A stretch of 64,000 bases of DNA, from the NCBI GenBank assembly GCA_002335605.1, contig BEDY01000004.1, positions 372,001 to 436,000 of the forward strand, given 5' to 3'. The notes under the pieces are model-generated. The model was not told where the DNA came from, did not search any database, and saw nothing but the letters and a program-made list of their open reading frames with translations. The translations under genes were made by a program, and so were the position numbers. Origin of the DNA: Prillingera fragicola (taxonomy: Eukaryota; Basidiomycota; Tremellomycetes; Trichosporonales; Trichosporonaceae). Positions within the stretch are counted from its first letter, which is position 1. Each line of letters starts with the position of its first letter. Positions 37,058-46,824 of the stretch are shown here, piece after piece.

Positions 37058-37987
37058 ATGACCTCTACTCCTGCTGGCTTTGTGCTCCCCGCCAACTTCC
37101 CCATTGTGGGCCTTGGCATCATCGGCGTCACCCTCCTCAACGTGAGTTAATCCGTGAACAGAGGAAGGGCTCCCGCCACGCACAAACAGTCTGTAGACTA
37201 CAGCAGTGGCCCATGACCTGCCTGTGGACAAAGGAGACCACTCATTGTGTACCGTCCGCAGCGGGTCGCCAGGCTGGCCCCGAGCGGGGCTGCGTGATGC
37301 CCTCTATCTGCCCATTTACGGTTCACCACAGAGGCTGACGTGTCGTCCAGTTCTTCCAGGTTGGTAAGGTCTCGGCCGCTCGCAAGGAGTCGGGTGGTAA
37401 GTGCACTCATGATTTTGGGAGCACATACTGACGTGGCCTCGCAGTCAAGTACCCCAACCTCTACGCCTCGGACGCTGAGGCCAAGGCCGACCCTCTCAAG
37501 AACGTACGTGTCGAGCACTACCCTTGCCCGTCACGGCCTGGCTAGCTGCCCTTCCCGGTTGGGGCAGCTAATGTGCTGCTGATTCGTGCAGAGCACTGAC
37601 ACCGTTACAGAAGTTCAACTGTGCTCAGCGTGTGCACGCCAACAACCTCGAGTTCCTCCCCTTCGTCCTCGGTAACTTTGCCTACCTCAGTAAGTCTGTG
37701 AGAGGCCCTTAGAAAGGACTGCGACTCACACGTCAGGCCTGTTCTACCCCGAGATCGCTACCGGCGCTCTCCTCACTTGGGTTGTCGGCCGCTTCTTCTA
37801 CTCGATCAACTACTACACCGGCAAGCCCGCCGACCGCAACAACGGTCTGGCGCTCCTCGCTTACCCTGGTGTCTTCAGTGAGTTGGGCGTGACTACACGA
37901 CGCGAAGGTGGTTGCTGACAGAGTACAGCCCTCATTTTGGGCAACATGTACCTTGCCACCACTCAGGCCATCCGTATCTTGTCGTAA
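37058..37987 (+). CDS. MGST3: Microsomal glutathione S-transferase 3-like MAPEG protein
   Basis: Membrane-bound glutathione transferase/peroxidase of the MAPEG family, expected in the ER and outer mitochondrial membrane. About 150 aa with four hydrophobic segments (FPIVGLGIIGVTLLN; FLPFVLGNFAYLSLFY; ALLTWVVGRFFYS; LAYPGVFTLILGNMYLATTQ). The signature FNCAQRVHANNLEFLPFVLG contains the glutathione-binding FNCxQRxHxNxxE motif. Six exons: intron 1 (37142-37350, 209 nt) is unusually long for this genome. The last exon must begin after the second AG (AGAGTACAG), giving FTLILGNMYLATTQAIRILS; the first AG would give an unrelated frame. Family identity is very strong. Confidence 0.94.
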
Positions 37988-40918
37988 ATGGGCTTGTCGT
38001 CATCTTGGCAATGCAAAACGCTCCTATGAGACACGTGAAGGGCATGCCAGAGGATTTGAGGCCGCGCGAAGAGCGGCGCGCCTAACTTGATTACCTGGCT
38101 GCGACTGACGTGATGATATCGATCTGATGCTTAGGTGGAATGAACGTTAGTGTTCGACGGACGTTACGACAGAAACGTATGAATGCCAATACCGCGAGTT
38201 CACCACACGCGTGGGCTATGTGTCCACCACACGATGGCGATGACATCAACGCTCTGGCCTCTGGTCTCTGGACAGTTTCTCGTTCCATTGGGTCCATCAC
38301 CCGTACAGTACTTTCGTACAGTACTTTCGGTGATAGGATCACGTGGACACATAAAGTTGCCGCCCGCATGCACGCATGGTTGGCAGGGGACGCGAGGGTG
38401 GTACGCGTCGGTGTGACGGCGGGCTTACTCCGTTCGGCCGCAGTGTCGAAAGCGTTTTAAACGCGTGCTATCGGACAGTTCACAAGCACGCTGGGCAGAC
38501 CTTGGGGCGTGTCCTTCTCGCTTGTCGGAGCTCCATGTTCGGGGCCACGTGGCAGGCGGCCTTGCCGGATGTGACGGACGAGCCGATCTCGGGTCCAAAC
38601 ATCCACTTCTTTCTATGGTTCACAGTCCATCAGATGCGGCGACGAGTTCTGCAGGCCGTGCAAAGGTACCGCGTCCCATAGGGCTGCCATGGCCGTGTCC
38701 CAAAACATAAGGCAGTTAAAGTTCAGGAGGGGTGAGCCAGTTCTTGTCGGCATTCTGATATATCTCGTTCAAGTCTTTCATCCAGGGGGCAGTGCTGTCA
38801 TTTGGGTTCGGCCAGTGCGGTGTGCAGGATAGCTTGAAACGCAGTCGAGTTGTGTAGCCGTCACGTAAAGAAGACGATCACACATGGGCATTAAGTACAT
38901 GCCAAACATCAGGTCTTGTTTGTTCGATGTTAAGGTTGGGGGTGGATCTGGCGCCGAAAGGGCGTCAGTTAGAGTAGAATGCAGAATTCACGACGCGCAC
39001 CACCATTGAGCATGCTATTTCCCTCTTAGCACGCTGGCCCCTGCGATCCAGGCCTGTGTCGTCACCCATCTCGATTCTTCTCGATTTGTGACACGGTTGG
39101 CATGTCCTGACCAGGGCAAGGGAGCGAACCCAATTCCACAATATGGACTGATTCGAAACACTTGTACCACAACACACTTGTTCCGAGAGGGTATCTCGGA
39201 TACTGCCGGTGCGCCAGACAGTTGCCAAAGTTCTGGAGTGTGTGCTTGCGTATGTGTGTCGTCGACAGCTCCACTGGACACGCGCCGAGGCTCATTCATG
39301 TCACATTGGAGGAGACGTCGTCGTTCTCCAACTTTGTTCTGTCAAGGGTTTGTCGTGACAACACTGTTTACTGTGCTTCCATCTCGTTGCTGTACAAACA
39401 TGTCACGAGGACCTCACATGTACCATCACCGAAACCTTGAACATGATTCTGGGGGTGTACTCTTACAAAACGAGGTGGCTGCGAGTGTCTGCACTCAATA
39501 ACGTCACGAATGGAACAGGGTACACGGTAGGAGGATTTACTCCTCTGTCCGTGGTCGTGGTGGTGCTCCTCGTCACTGTTCAGCCCTGTACGTGAAACGG
39601 AAGACTGTATGGCCAGCCCATGACTTTGACCCAAAAGAGCGAGTTGCTCTATGGAAGGCAGTGCCTCGCAGTCGCTTGGGTTTCTCGGACCGCTGTACAA
39701 GTCTTGGATGATCTACCAACCATTGGACCCAAGACGTTGGACGCGTTGGACGTGTCACTTGTTCCGAAACCTTTCCCTGACTCTGGACGCGGCCGAACGC
39801 GTTGGCTCAGAAAGAAGCATACCCAGCTGTACAAAAGTCTCGGCATGGCCGCCAGAGATCTCCCTGAGATTCTTCTAAGCGCACCAGCTCAGCAGAGGGA
39901 GAGGCACCAGGCCCAAGGGCCAGAGGACTTTTTTTCTTCCCCATTTCAGGACATGCAGGACAGAAGGGGTGGCGTAAGACGCGTCACGTCCAATGGCACC
40001 CCGAACTGAAAGTGACTGCCTGGACACTTTGTGGGAGGTCCATTTGAACCAAACATGCCGTGTTCGTAGACATTATCGTCGTGAAGGTGGTTGGCATGCA
40101 CGCATGGACGTAGAGCAGACGGACGTGCACAAACATGTTGTCTGCTAGCAGATGATGCTGCGGCCTTGTGGTCCCCGTCTCCGGAAAGGCGCCCAGTTGT
40201 GGCGCACGGGCCGAGGAGCCAGCCCTGACTATTGTCCGTTCATGGTCAGAACGGACTGCCTGACCAGTGACTGACCCACAGCCTTCCAGATCTTCAAGAC
40301 CTTGCATGCTACCACTACTACTACTGTATTGGGTCGTCTCTTGAACGGGCCCGCTTCAAACGACTTGTCCGCTGGCCCGCGCGGGACTGGCGCTGGGGGT
40401 TGCGGTGGTGTGCATTGGGAGAGCAATGTGCCAGGGCCGCCGAGGATGGATGCGTGCCTCAGGGTTCGTTTCAGTGTTAGACGACTGGCTCCGAAGCAGG
40501 GTGTACGGCATCAGTAGCGGCGGCGCGCGCGTCTGACGTGCCCAGCAAGTGTGATCGCCAAGTGGGATGCAAGGGGTAAGAAAGGGCGCAGCGGAAAGGG
40601 GGCCCGGGATGCTCGAACTGGGCAGAAGAGGGGAGCAAGACAGCGGGCAAACGCGAGCGACGCTGTGTGTATGTCTACAAGTTCATTCAAAGGGCCCGAC
40701 AGTGTTGCTTATCCGCAACTCCCTCGTCTGTATCTCTTCTCTTCTTCTCAGTTTCCCTCTCCATTCGGCACTTTGTTCACGGCGTTCGACGACAACTCTC
40801 GACGAGTACACGCCGCTCGCTCCCTCCGACTGCCCAACGGCTACCACACTCTTTTCTTTTCCTTACTTGGCTGTTCGACTCGCTGGCGGGCTCATTCAGT
40901 TAAACACACCTAGCAACA
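37988..40918. other. 2.9 kb region without a supportable gene
   Basis: The longest gap in the window. Open frames on both strands, including 129 codons at 39620-40009, show no recognisable domain, splice-joined extension or typical codon use. A 13-bp perfect tandem duplication is at 38302-38327. The last ~200 bp (40730-40870) are CT-rich and probably the leader of the DUF1996 gene. An untranslated RNA or a fast-evolving gene cannot be excluded. Confidence 0.55.
38302..38327. repeat. 13-bp tandem duplication
   Basis: CGTACAGTACTTT is repeated twice head-to-tail (38302-38314 and 38315-38327), flanked by ATCAC (38296-38300) and GTGAT (38330-38334), which are inverted copies of each other. Confidence 0.85.
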
Positions 40919-43016
40919 ATGGTTTCCGCCTTTGTTACTGCCATTGCGGCCCTCGCGGCCGCTACCACCGCCGTCCAGGGCGAGAGGCTCTTCGTGCTTC
41001 CACAGCGTCCTCTTGTTGCCGGACGTATCGACCCCATTGTCAACCCCGGCGGCGTTGCCGGTCACGTTCACAACATCTTTGGTGCTTCAAACATTCGTTC
41101 CGAGCTCAACACCTTTGATGAGATGCAGCGCGCATCTTGCACGACTGCCCAGGTCCAGGCCGACAAGTCCAACTACTGGGCACCCATGCTCTACTTTATC
41201 AACGAGGACAACAAGTTTGAGACCATGGTCAGCGGAGCTCGTGTGTACTACTTTAGTGCCACGCCCGGTGCGCAGCCTTTCCCCAAGGGAATGCGTATCA
41301 TCACTGGCAACGCCATGCACCGCGACCCCCTTAGCGAGAAGGCCCAGGGCATTTCTATCGACTGTGACGAGATCCAAAGTGGCATGTACCTTCCCAACGC
41401 CACCACCCACCCCAAGTGCAACGGCCTTCACGTCAACATCATGTTCCCCAGCTGTGGATGGGCCAACCAGTCGCTCGACTCGTGGGACCACTTCTCGCAC
41501 CTGACCTGGCCCATTACCAGCGGCGGCGGTATTACGTCTCAGCTCACGTACGGAACCTCGTGCCCTCCCACTCACCCCATCAAGGTATGTTTCAGGCCCA
41601 CCTGGCCAATTACATCCTATGCTTACAAGGCTACAGTACCCGCGCATGTTCTTCCAGACAAACTACTACTTCAACGAGCGCCAGAAGTCACAGTGGGGCA
41701 AGGCCAAGAACGGCAACTCGGTGGTCTTCTCCAACGGTGACACTGTGGGTACTTCGCACCACGCCGACTTTGTCAGTGGTTGGGAGCCCGAGGTACTTGC
41801 CCAGGCAATGACCTGCGGAGGCACCATGGAGGAATGCTCGGCTCTTATGGCCACCTATGACAACGACAAGGCTCGTACGTGCCGTCACCAGGGAATGATC
41901 CCTGCCGAGGACATTGGCTATGTCAAGGCTCTTGACAAGCTCCCCGGTTGCAACCCTCTTTGGACCGCCGACATGGGACCTGACAAGCCTAACGACTGCC
42001 CCGACGCTGTCACTCCGGGATGGACTGCCCCCAATGCCTTCTGGAACGAGCGCGGCCGCGGAAATGGCATGCCTATTGCCTACGACTTTGGAGAGGGTAT
42101 TGAGGGTGAGGCCATCCGCTCCGTTGTCCCCAACTCAGGTGACAAGCCCTACCTTCTCCCTGCCGGTGCCGAGGGTAATGACTACACCAACCAGCACTTT
42201 AACAAGGACACTATGGCTGTTGGCACCACCGCCGACGTCCGCGCCAACGCCAGGATGGACACGGCCGTGAACAAGGTCGACACTGTCAAGGGTATGGTTG
42301 ACTCCACTCCCTTCTCTGGCATGCAGCCCGACACCATTGTCGGTGAGGACAAGTGGAAGGTCTGGCCCAACCTCGGCGACTGGACCACCAAGTACATCTG
42401 GGCCATGGGAGAGTACAACAACGGCCAGGGTACCATGCGTCACCCCGGCTCGCTTGCGCCGCCCATCCCTCCTCTCACCCCGGGTGCCGCAGAGGCGACC
42501 CCGACTTCGTCGGTCGCTTCGTCGGCAACTGGCGAGCCCGAGCTTACCGCGCCAGAGGTCGGAAACCTCAACGCCGCTCCACCCACTGCAACCGGCAACT
42601 CTGCCACGGCTGCCGGCGGTTCCGCCACGCCCGCCGCTTCTCCCACCGCTGCCCCCGTCGACCCCTCGGTCCCTCCCGTTGTTGACGACGTGGTCAAGGC
42701 CCCCGACACCGGGGCTGAGCCTGACTCGACCAACGCTACCATCCCCGACGCCGAGACCCCCGTGGTTCCCCCCACCAACGCGACCGTCCCCGATGCCAGT
42801 GCCGCCGTCAACGGCTCTGCTTCAGCCGCCGAGAGCACCGCTGCACCCGTCGAGACTCCCGTTACCTCGCCCTCCACTAGCGGCACCAAGAAGTGCAAGC
42901 GCTCGAGGAGGCGTTCGGCCCCCGCCCCCAAGCGCGCCTTTGTGGTTCCCAACGAGCCCATCCAGCCCCACAGCATGAAGCGCCACCACAAGGCTCGCCG
43001 CTCGCGCATGCACTAG
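40919..43016 (+). CDS. Secreted DUF1996 domain protein with Thr/Pro/Ala-rich and basic C-terminal tail
   Basis: Extracellular or wall-associated fungal protein; DUF1996 has no settled biochemical activity. A signal peptide is evident (MVSAFVTAIAALAAATTAVQ, cleavage before GERLF). The DUF1996 core follows: RPLVAGRIDPIVNPGGVAGH, VHNIFGASNIRSELN, ADKSNYWAPMLYFINEDNKF, CNGLHVNIMFPSCGW, HLTWPITSGGGI, YPRMFFQTNYYFNE and TSHHADFVSGWEPEVLAQAM. One intron (41585-41636) joins HPIK to YPRM. After the core are ~150 residues of Thr/Pro/Ala/Ser-rich sequence, probably O-glycosylated. The very basic terminus KKCKRSRRRSAPAPKR ends HHKARRSRMH, with Lys-Arg sites a Kex2-type protease could cut. No GPI or membrane anchor is seen. 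Confidence 0.9.
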
Positions 43017-43580
43017 GTGCAAACGCCCATCATGATCATTCATGTCCCTGTGACGAACGACGACATACACGTACTTTCGCAGCGCAACGAGCTTTCCCTC
43101 GATGGTGAGAGCTCAGCTTAAGCGTGTGATAAGCTCCCTTTGTGCTATCTCTTTTTTTATATCTCACGGTCGATCCTGAGAGATTTTGTTTCCATCCTCT
43201 CCTCTTTGTCCTGGTGGCATGCATCGTCCCTTTCCATAAATCATGAGTCGCAATCCTGCTGAAACGACTGAGGCAAGCAGAACCCATTCTAACAGTTGCA
43301 TTTCCACAACAAGTGGTGGACAAGGGCGAGGTATATGGTAGCCCAGGAATAGATCCGAGACACGATCATCAGCATGCGGTGCCTGAACATGAAGTTTCCG
43401 GTGATCCGCGTGGTACACAACCTGTCGTCATCGTCAGAGTCCTGCCATGCATCCTCCTTGATCAGGATAGCACTAGCACGTTGACTAGCCCAATAACCTG
43501 GATGTGAACTGTCGCATGTGGATGATGGCTTGTGGAGTTGATTTCTGTTTCATCCATCGTTCTTCACCAACAGGACAACT
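43017..43580. other. Intergenic region between DUF1996 and aminopeptidase genes
   Basis: 3' flank of the DUF1996 gene and 5' flank of the aminopeptidase. No frame resembles a known family. I see nothing else in it. Confidence 0.55.
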
Positions 43581-46505
43581 ATGACTGCCGCTCCCAAGAC
43601 TCAAGCTCCCGCTCAGAAAGACAAGTCGGATGAGGAGTACCGTCTGCCTGTGAACGTTCACCCTACGCACTACGACCTGGCTATCAAGACCGACCTGGAA
43701 GTCTCCCCACCCCACTTCCACGGTGAGGTGCGCATTGCTCTCAGAGTCACAAAGGACACGGACACTGTCGTGTTCAACGCGCACCCCTCGCTTAATGTCA
43801 CGCACATTGCCATCTCGGGAGGCAAGGGTCAGTCCTCCGACCTGCCCAGCTCTGCACTCACAGTCGATGATAACACGGAGCGTGCGACCTTGGATGTGAG
43901 CTCTGTCGGTACTCTCAAGGCTGGCAGCGAGGTGACATTGTTTCTCCGCTGGGACCGCGTGATCGACAACAACATGGGTTACTTTCTCTCAAGCGGCGAC
44001 AAGGACGAGAACGGCAAGGATGCTCCGTGAGTAGACGATTGCCCAGCAGAGCTGACGACAGCTGCGCTCTTACCCAGTTTGAGCCCACGGCCGCCCGCCG
44101 CGCTCTTCCCTGCTGGGACGAGCCGCTGTACAAGGCGACATGGGCACTCACCATGATCCACAAGGAGGGCCTCACTGCGCTTGGTAACATGAACTCTACG
44201 GGCAGTAACCCATGGAAGCCCCAGGCGACTACCAATGGTGCCGACGACGCCTACGAGCTCGGGTCGGGGCTCGGCGGGGACTCGGACGGCTGGGTCATCA
44301 CCAAATTTGACACTACGCCGCCCATGTCATCGTACCTGCTGGCATTTGCGTGTGGGCATTTGCTTACCTTGAGAACCAGCTGCGCTCAAAGCTCACTGGC
44401 AAGACTATTCCCCTTAGGGTCTACACCAAGCCCAGCGTTGTCGAGAAAGGGCAGTGGCCGCTCGACGTAATGACCAAGGCGGTCGCAGTCTACGAAGAGC
44501 TGTTTGACATTGCCTACCCGCTTCCCAAGCTCGACTCGCTCATGACTGACGGCATGGACGGCGCCATGGAGAACTGGGGACTCATCACTTACCGATCCAC
44601 AAGTCTCGTCGACGACCGCACATCGCAGGCTGGTCGCCAGAGGATCGCCCAGTCGCAATGCCACGAGGTCGGCCATATGTGGTTTGGTGACATTGTCACC
44701 ATGAAGTGGTGGGACAACCTGTGGCTCAATGAGGCATTCGCTACTCTAATGGGCTCGCTGGTGGTTCCGCAGCGTCTTTGGCCAGACTGGAACATGACCG
44801 CCTCCTTCCTCAGTGTCCACATGGTGCGTGCGCTCACGCTCGATGCTCTCCGCTCGTCGCACCCTATCGAGGTCGAGCTTGCCGACTCGAGCAAGATTAT
44901 GCAAATATTCGACGACATTTCTTATTCCAAGGGAGCGAGTGTTCTGCGGATGATCATGTGCGTTTTTGGCGAGGAAAAGCTCTTCAAAGGAGTTTCAATC
45001 TATCTGAAGAAGCACCTCTACAAGAACGCCGAGACAAAGGATCTTTGGGACGGTATCTCCGAGGGTGTGGGCCAGGACGTGGCCAGCTTTATGCACAACT
45101 GGGTTCTCAACACCGGATTCCCTGTGGTCACGGTCGAGGAGAACAATGGGGAGCTCAAGCTCACCCAGAACCGTTTCCTGGCCACAGGCGATGTCACGCC
45201 ACAGGAGGACGAGACCGTGTGGTGGGTGCCTCTCGAGATCAAGACCTTGGACGGCGACAAGGAGTCTGTTGATCATGACGCGATTCTCGCCGACCGCTCG
45301 TCTACCTACAAGGTCCCTTCGGATGTGTTCAAGCTAAACGGCGACACCATCGGCGTCTACCGCGTGGCCTACTCGCCTGAGCGTCTCGTCAAACTCGGCC
45401 AGCAAGCTCACAAGTTCTCGGCTGCGGACCGCTGGGGTCTCATAGGTGATGCCGCGGCTCTTGCAGCTGCAGGTATATCCAAGACCTCGAATGCGCTGGG
45501 CTTGGCAATGGCAATCAGTGCAGAGGAGACCGATTTTCTGCCTCTTGAGCGCGTCAGCGGACTGTTGACCAACGTCGCCGATGTGTGGTGGGAGAATGAT
45601 GAGATTAGCAATGCGATCCAGAAGGTCACTGTCAAGGTCTTCCACCCGCTTGTCGAGAAGCTGGGCTACGACTTCGCCAGGGAAGAATCGAGTGATGTGA
45701 AGGAGTTGCGCACCCTGGCCATTACAAGCGCAGCGCAGGCCAACGACAAGGACGTCATTGCCGAGTTTCATAAGCGATTCAAACCATTCCTCGAGAACGG
45801 GGAGGACTCGCAAATCGCCCCCGAGATCCAGCGTGTGCTTTTCAGCACGGTCGTCCAGCACGGCGGGGAGCGCGAGTACAACAAGCTCATGGAGGTCTAC
45901 CAGAACTCGGCCAACCCGGGTGAAAAGATCAGCGCCTTGATTAGTCTTGGTGCAACGGCCGACCCCACGCTTCTGGACAAGACTTTCGCCCTCCTCGACA
46001 ATCCCAAGGCCATCAAGGGTCAATACTTCGTGAGTATAGCCCCGTGAAAAGCTGTACTGACGCCACAGGCCGTGGTAAGACATTGCCTGATAGGCCCCAG
46101 CTAACTCCAGCTCCTTACCGCCCTCGCAGCCAACCGCATCGCACGCCATCGCGCTGTTGAGTACTTTACAAGCCACTGGAAGACTGTGAGTACCTCGTTT
46201 TCTAATCAGCACTAAGCAGCCCACAGCTCAGTGAACGGTACGATGGAGGCTTTGTTCTTATCATCGCGATCGACGAGGTCTTCAAACCCCTGTCGAGCAA
46301 GAAGGATCTTGAAAACCTCAAGGCGTTCATCGCCTCCAACGGTCAGTTGCTGTGGGCGATTTGTTCAATGCTGACTGCGGTAGATGTGAGCAACTACGCA
46401 CTCCCATGCAGCCAGGCTGTGGACGGGATCCAGGCTTCGTACAACTGGATGTCGCGCGATACCGAAGATGTGCTCAATTGGCTTAAGAATAACAACTATC
46501 TTTAA
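43581..46505 (+). CDS. APE2: M1 zinc aminopeptidase (Ape2/Aap1 type) with apparent 1-nt frameshift
   Basis: Cytosolic/periplasmic neutral aminopeptidase of the M1 family, about 890 aa. Order: N-terminal saddle domain (EYRLPVNVHPTHYDLAIKTD, TQFEPTAARRALPCWDEP), substrate motif GAMENWGLITYRST, zinc site HEVGHMWFGDIV with the third ligand 18 residues on in LWLNEAFA, DDISYSKGASVLRMIMCVFG, then the ERAP1-C-like helical domain. All catalytic residues are intact. Intron 1 is 35 nt (44027-44061). Between YLLAFACGH (44332-44358) and FAYLENQLRSK the reading frame must shift by one base; no GT-AG intron resolves it. At the 3' end, two good introns (46030-46068, 46075-46110) flank a 6-nt exon. Later introns lead to NWLKNNNYL and the stop. 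Confidence 0.88.
44359..44361 (+). other. Apparent single-base deletion (frameshift) in the aminopeptidase gene
   Basis: The frame reads LAFACGH up to 44358. The conserved continuation FAYLENQLRSKLTGKTIPLR is in the next frame, as if one T were missing from TTT. One base restores the exact spacing of the fungal family (YLVAF, four residues, then a xxYVE-type motif). It may be an assembly or sequencing error in a homopolymer, or a genuine null allele. Confidence 0.8.
46069..46074 (+). other. Putative 6-nt microexon (GCCGTG, Ala-Val)
   Basis: Donor GTGAGT at 46030 with a TACTGAC-type branch and CCACAG, then GCCGTG, then donor GTAAGA at 46075 with a GCTAAC branch and CTCCAG at 46110. Both introns (39 and 36 nt) look canonical for this genome. 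Six nucleotides keep the frame either way, so a single 81-nt intron skipping it is the alternative. Confidence 0.55.
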
Positions 46506-46824
46506 TAGAGAGCCATGCAAGTAGATGAGGTGTTGTGAGATGAATGATTACGGCTCAACATTGGGATGTTGGCTGCGGAAGCAAATCCAAATGGCACCAA
46601 CACTGGATGGGGTGGTGTTGTTGTGTTTGCTCTCCGTCATTTACCATTCACTCATCCATCCCCAGTTCCTTGCACAGGTCAGCGCTGTATCGGACAGCAG
46701 CTGTACCATCCGACCTATCTCACGACCGCTGTCCCCGAGATACCACAGTCACGCCCCTTGTCGTGTCCACCATCAACAAACACGCGACTGATTTCCCGTG
46801 CCTAGTTCCACATCGCTCGACATC
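46506..46824. other. Intergenic region between aminopeptidase and BRCT genes
   Basis: About 320 bp, 3' flank of one + gene and 5' flank of the next. A frame into the BRCT gene from 46798 starts with GTG, so the ATG at 46825 is preferred. I see nothing else. Confidence 0.55.

Noticed and set aside
39620..40009. 129-codon frame in the gene-poor region
   Set aside because: No domain, no plausible exons to extend it, and composition differs from nearby genes.
46798..46824. Longer N-terminus for the BRCT gene
   Set aside because: Would use GTG as start; the ATG at 46825 is the first normal start.
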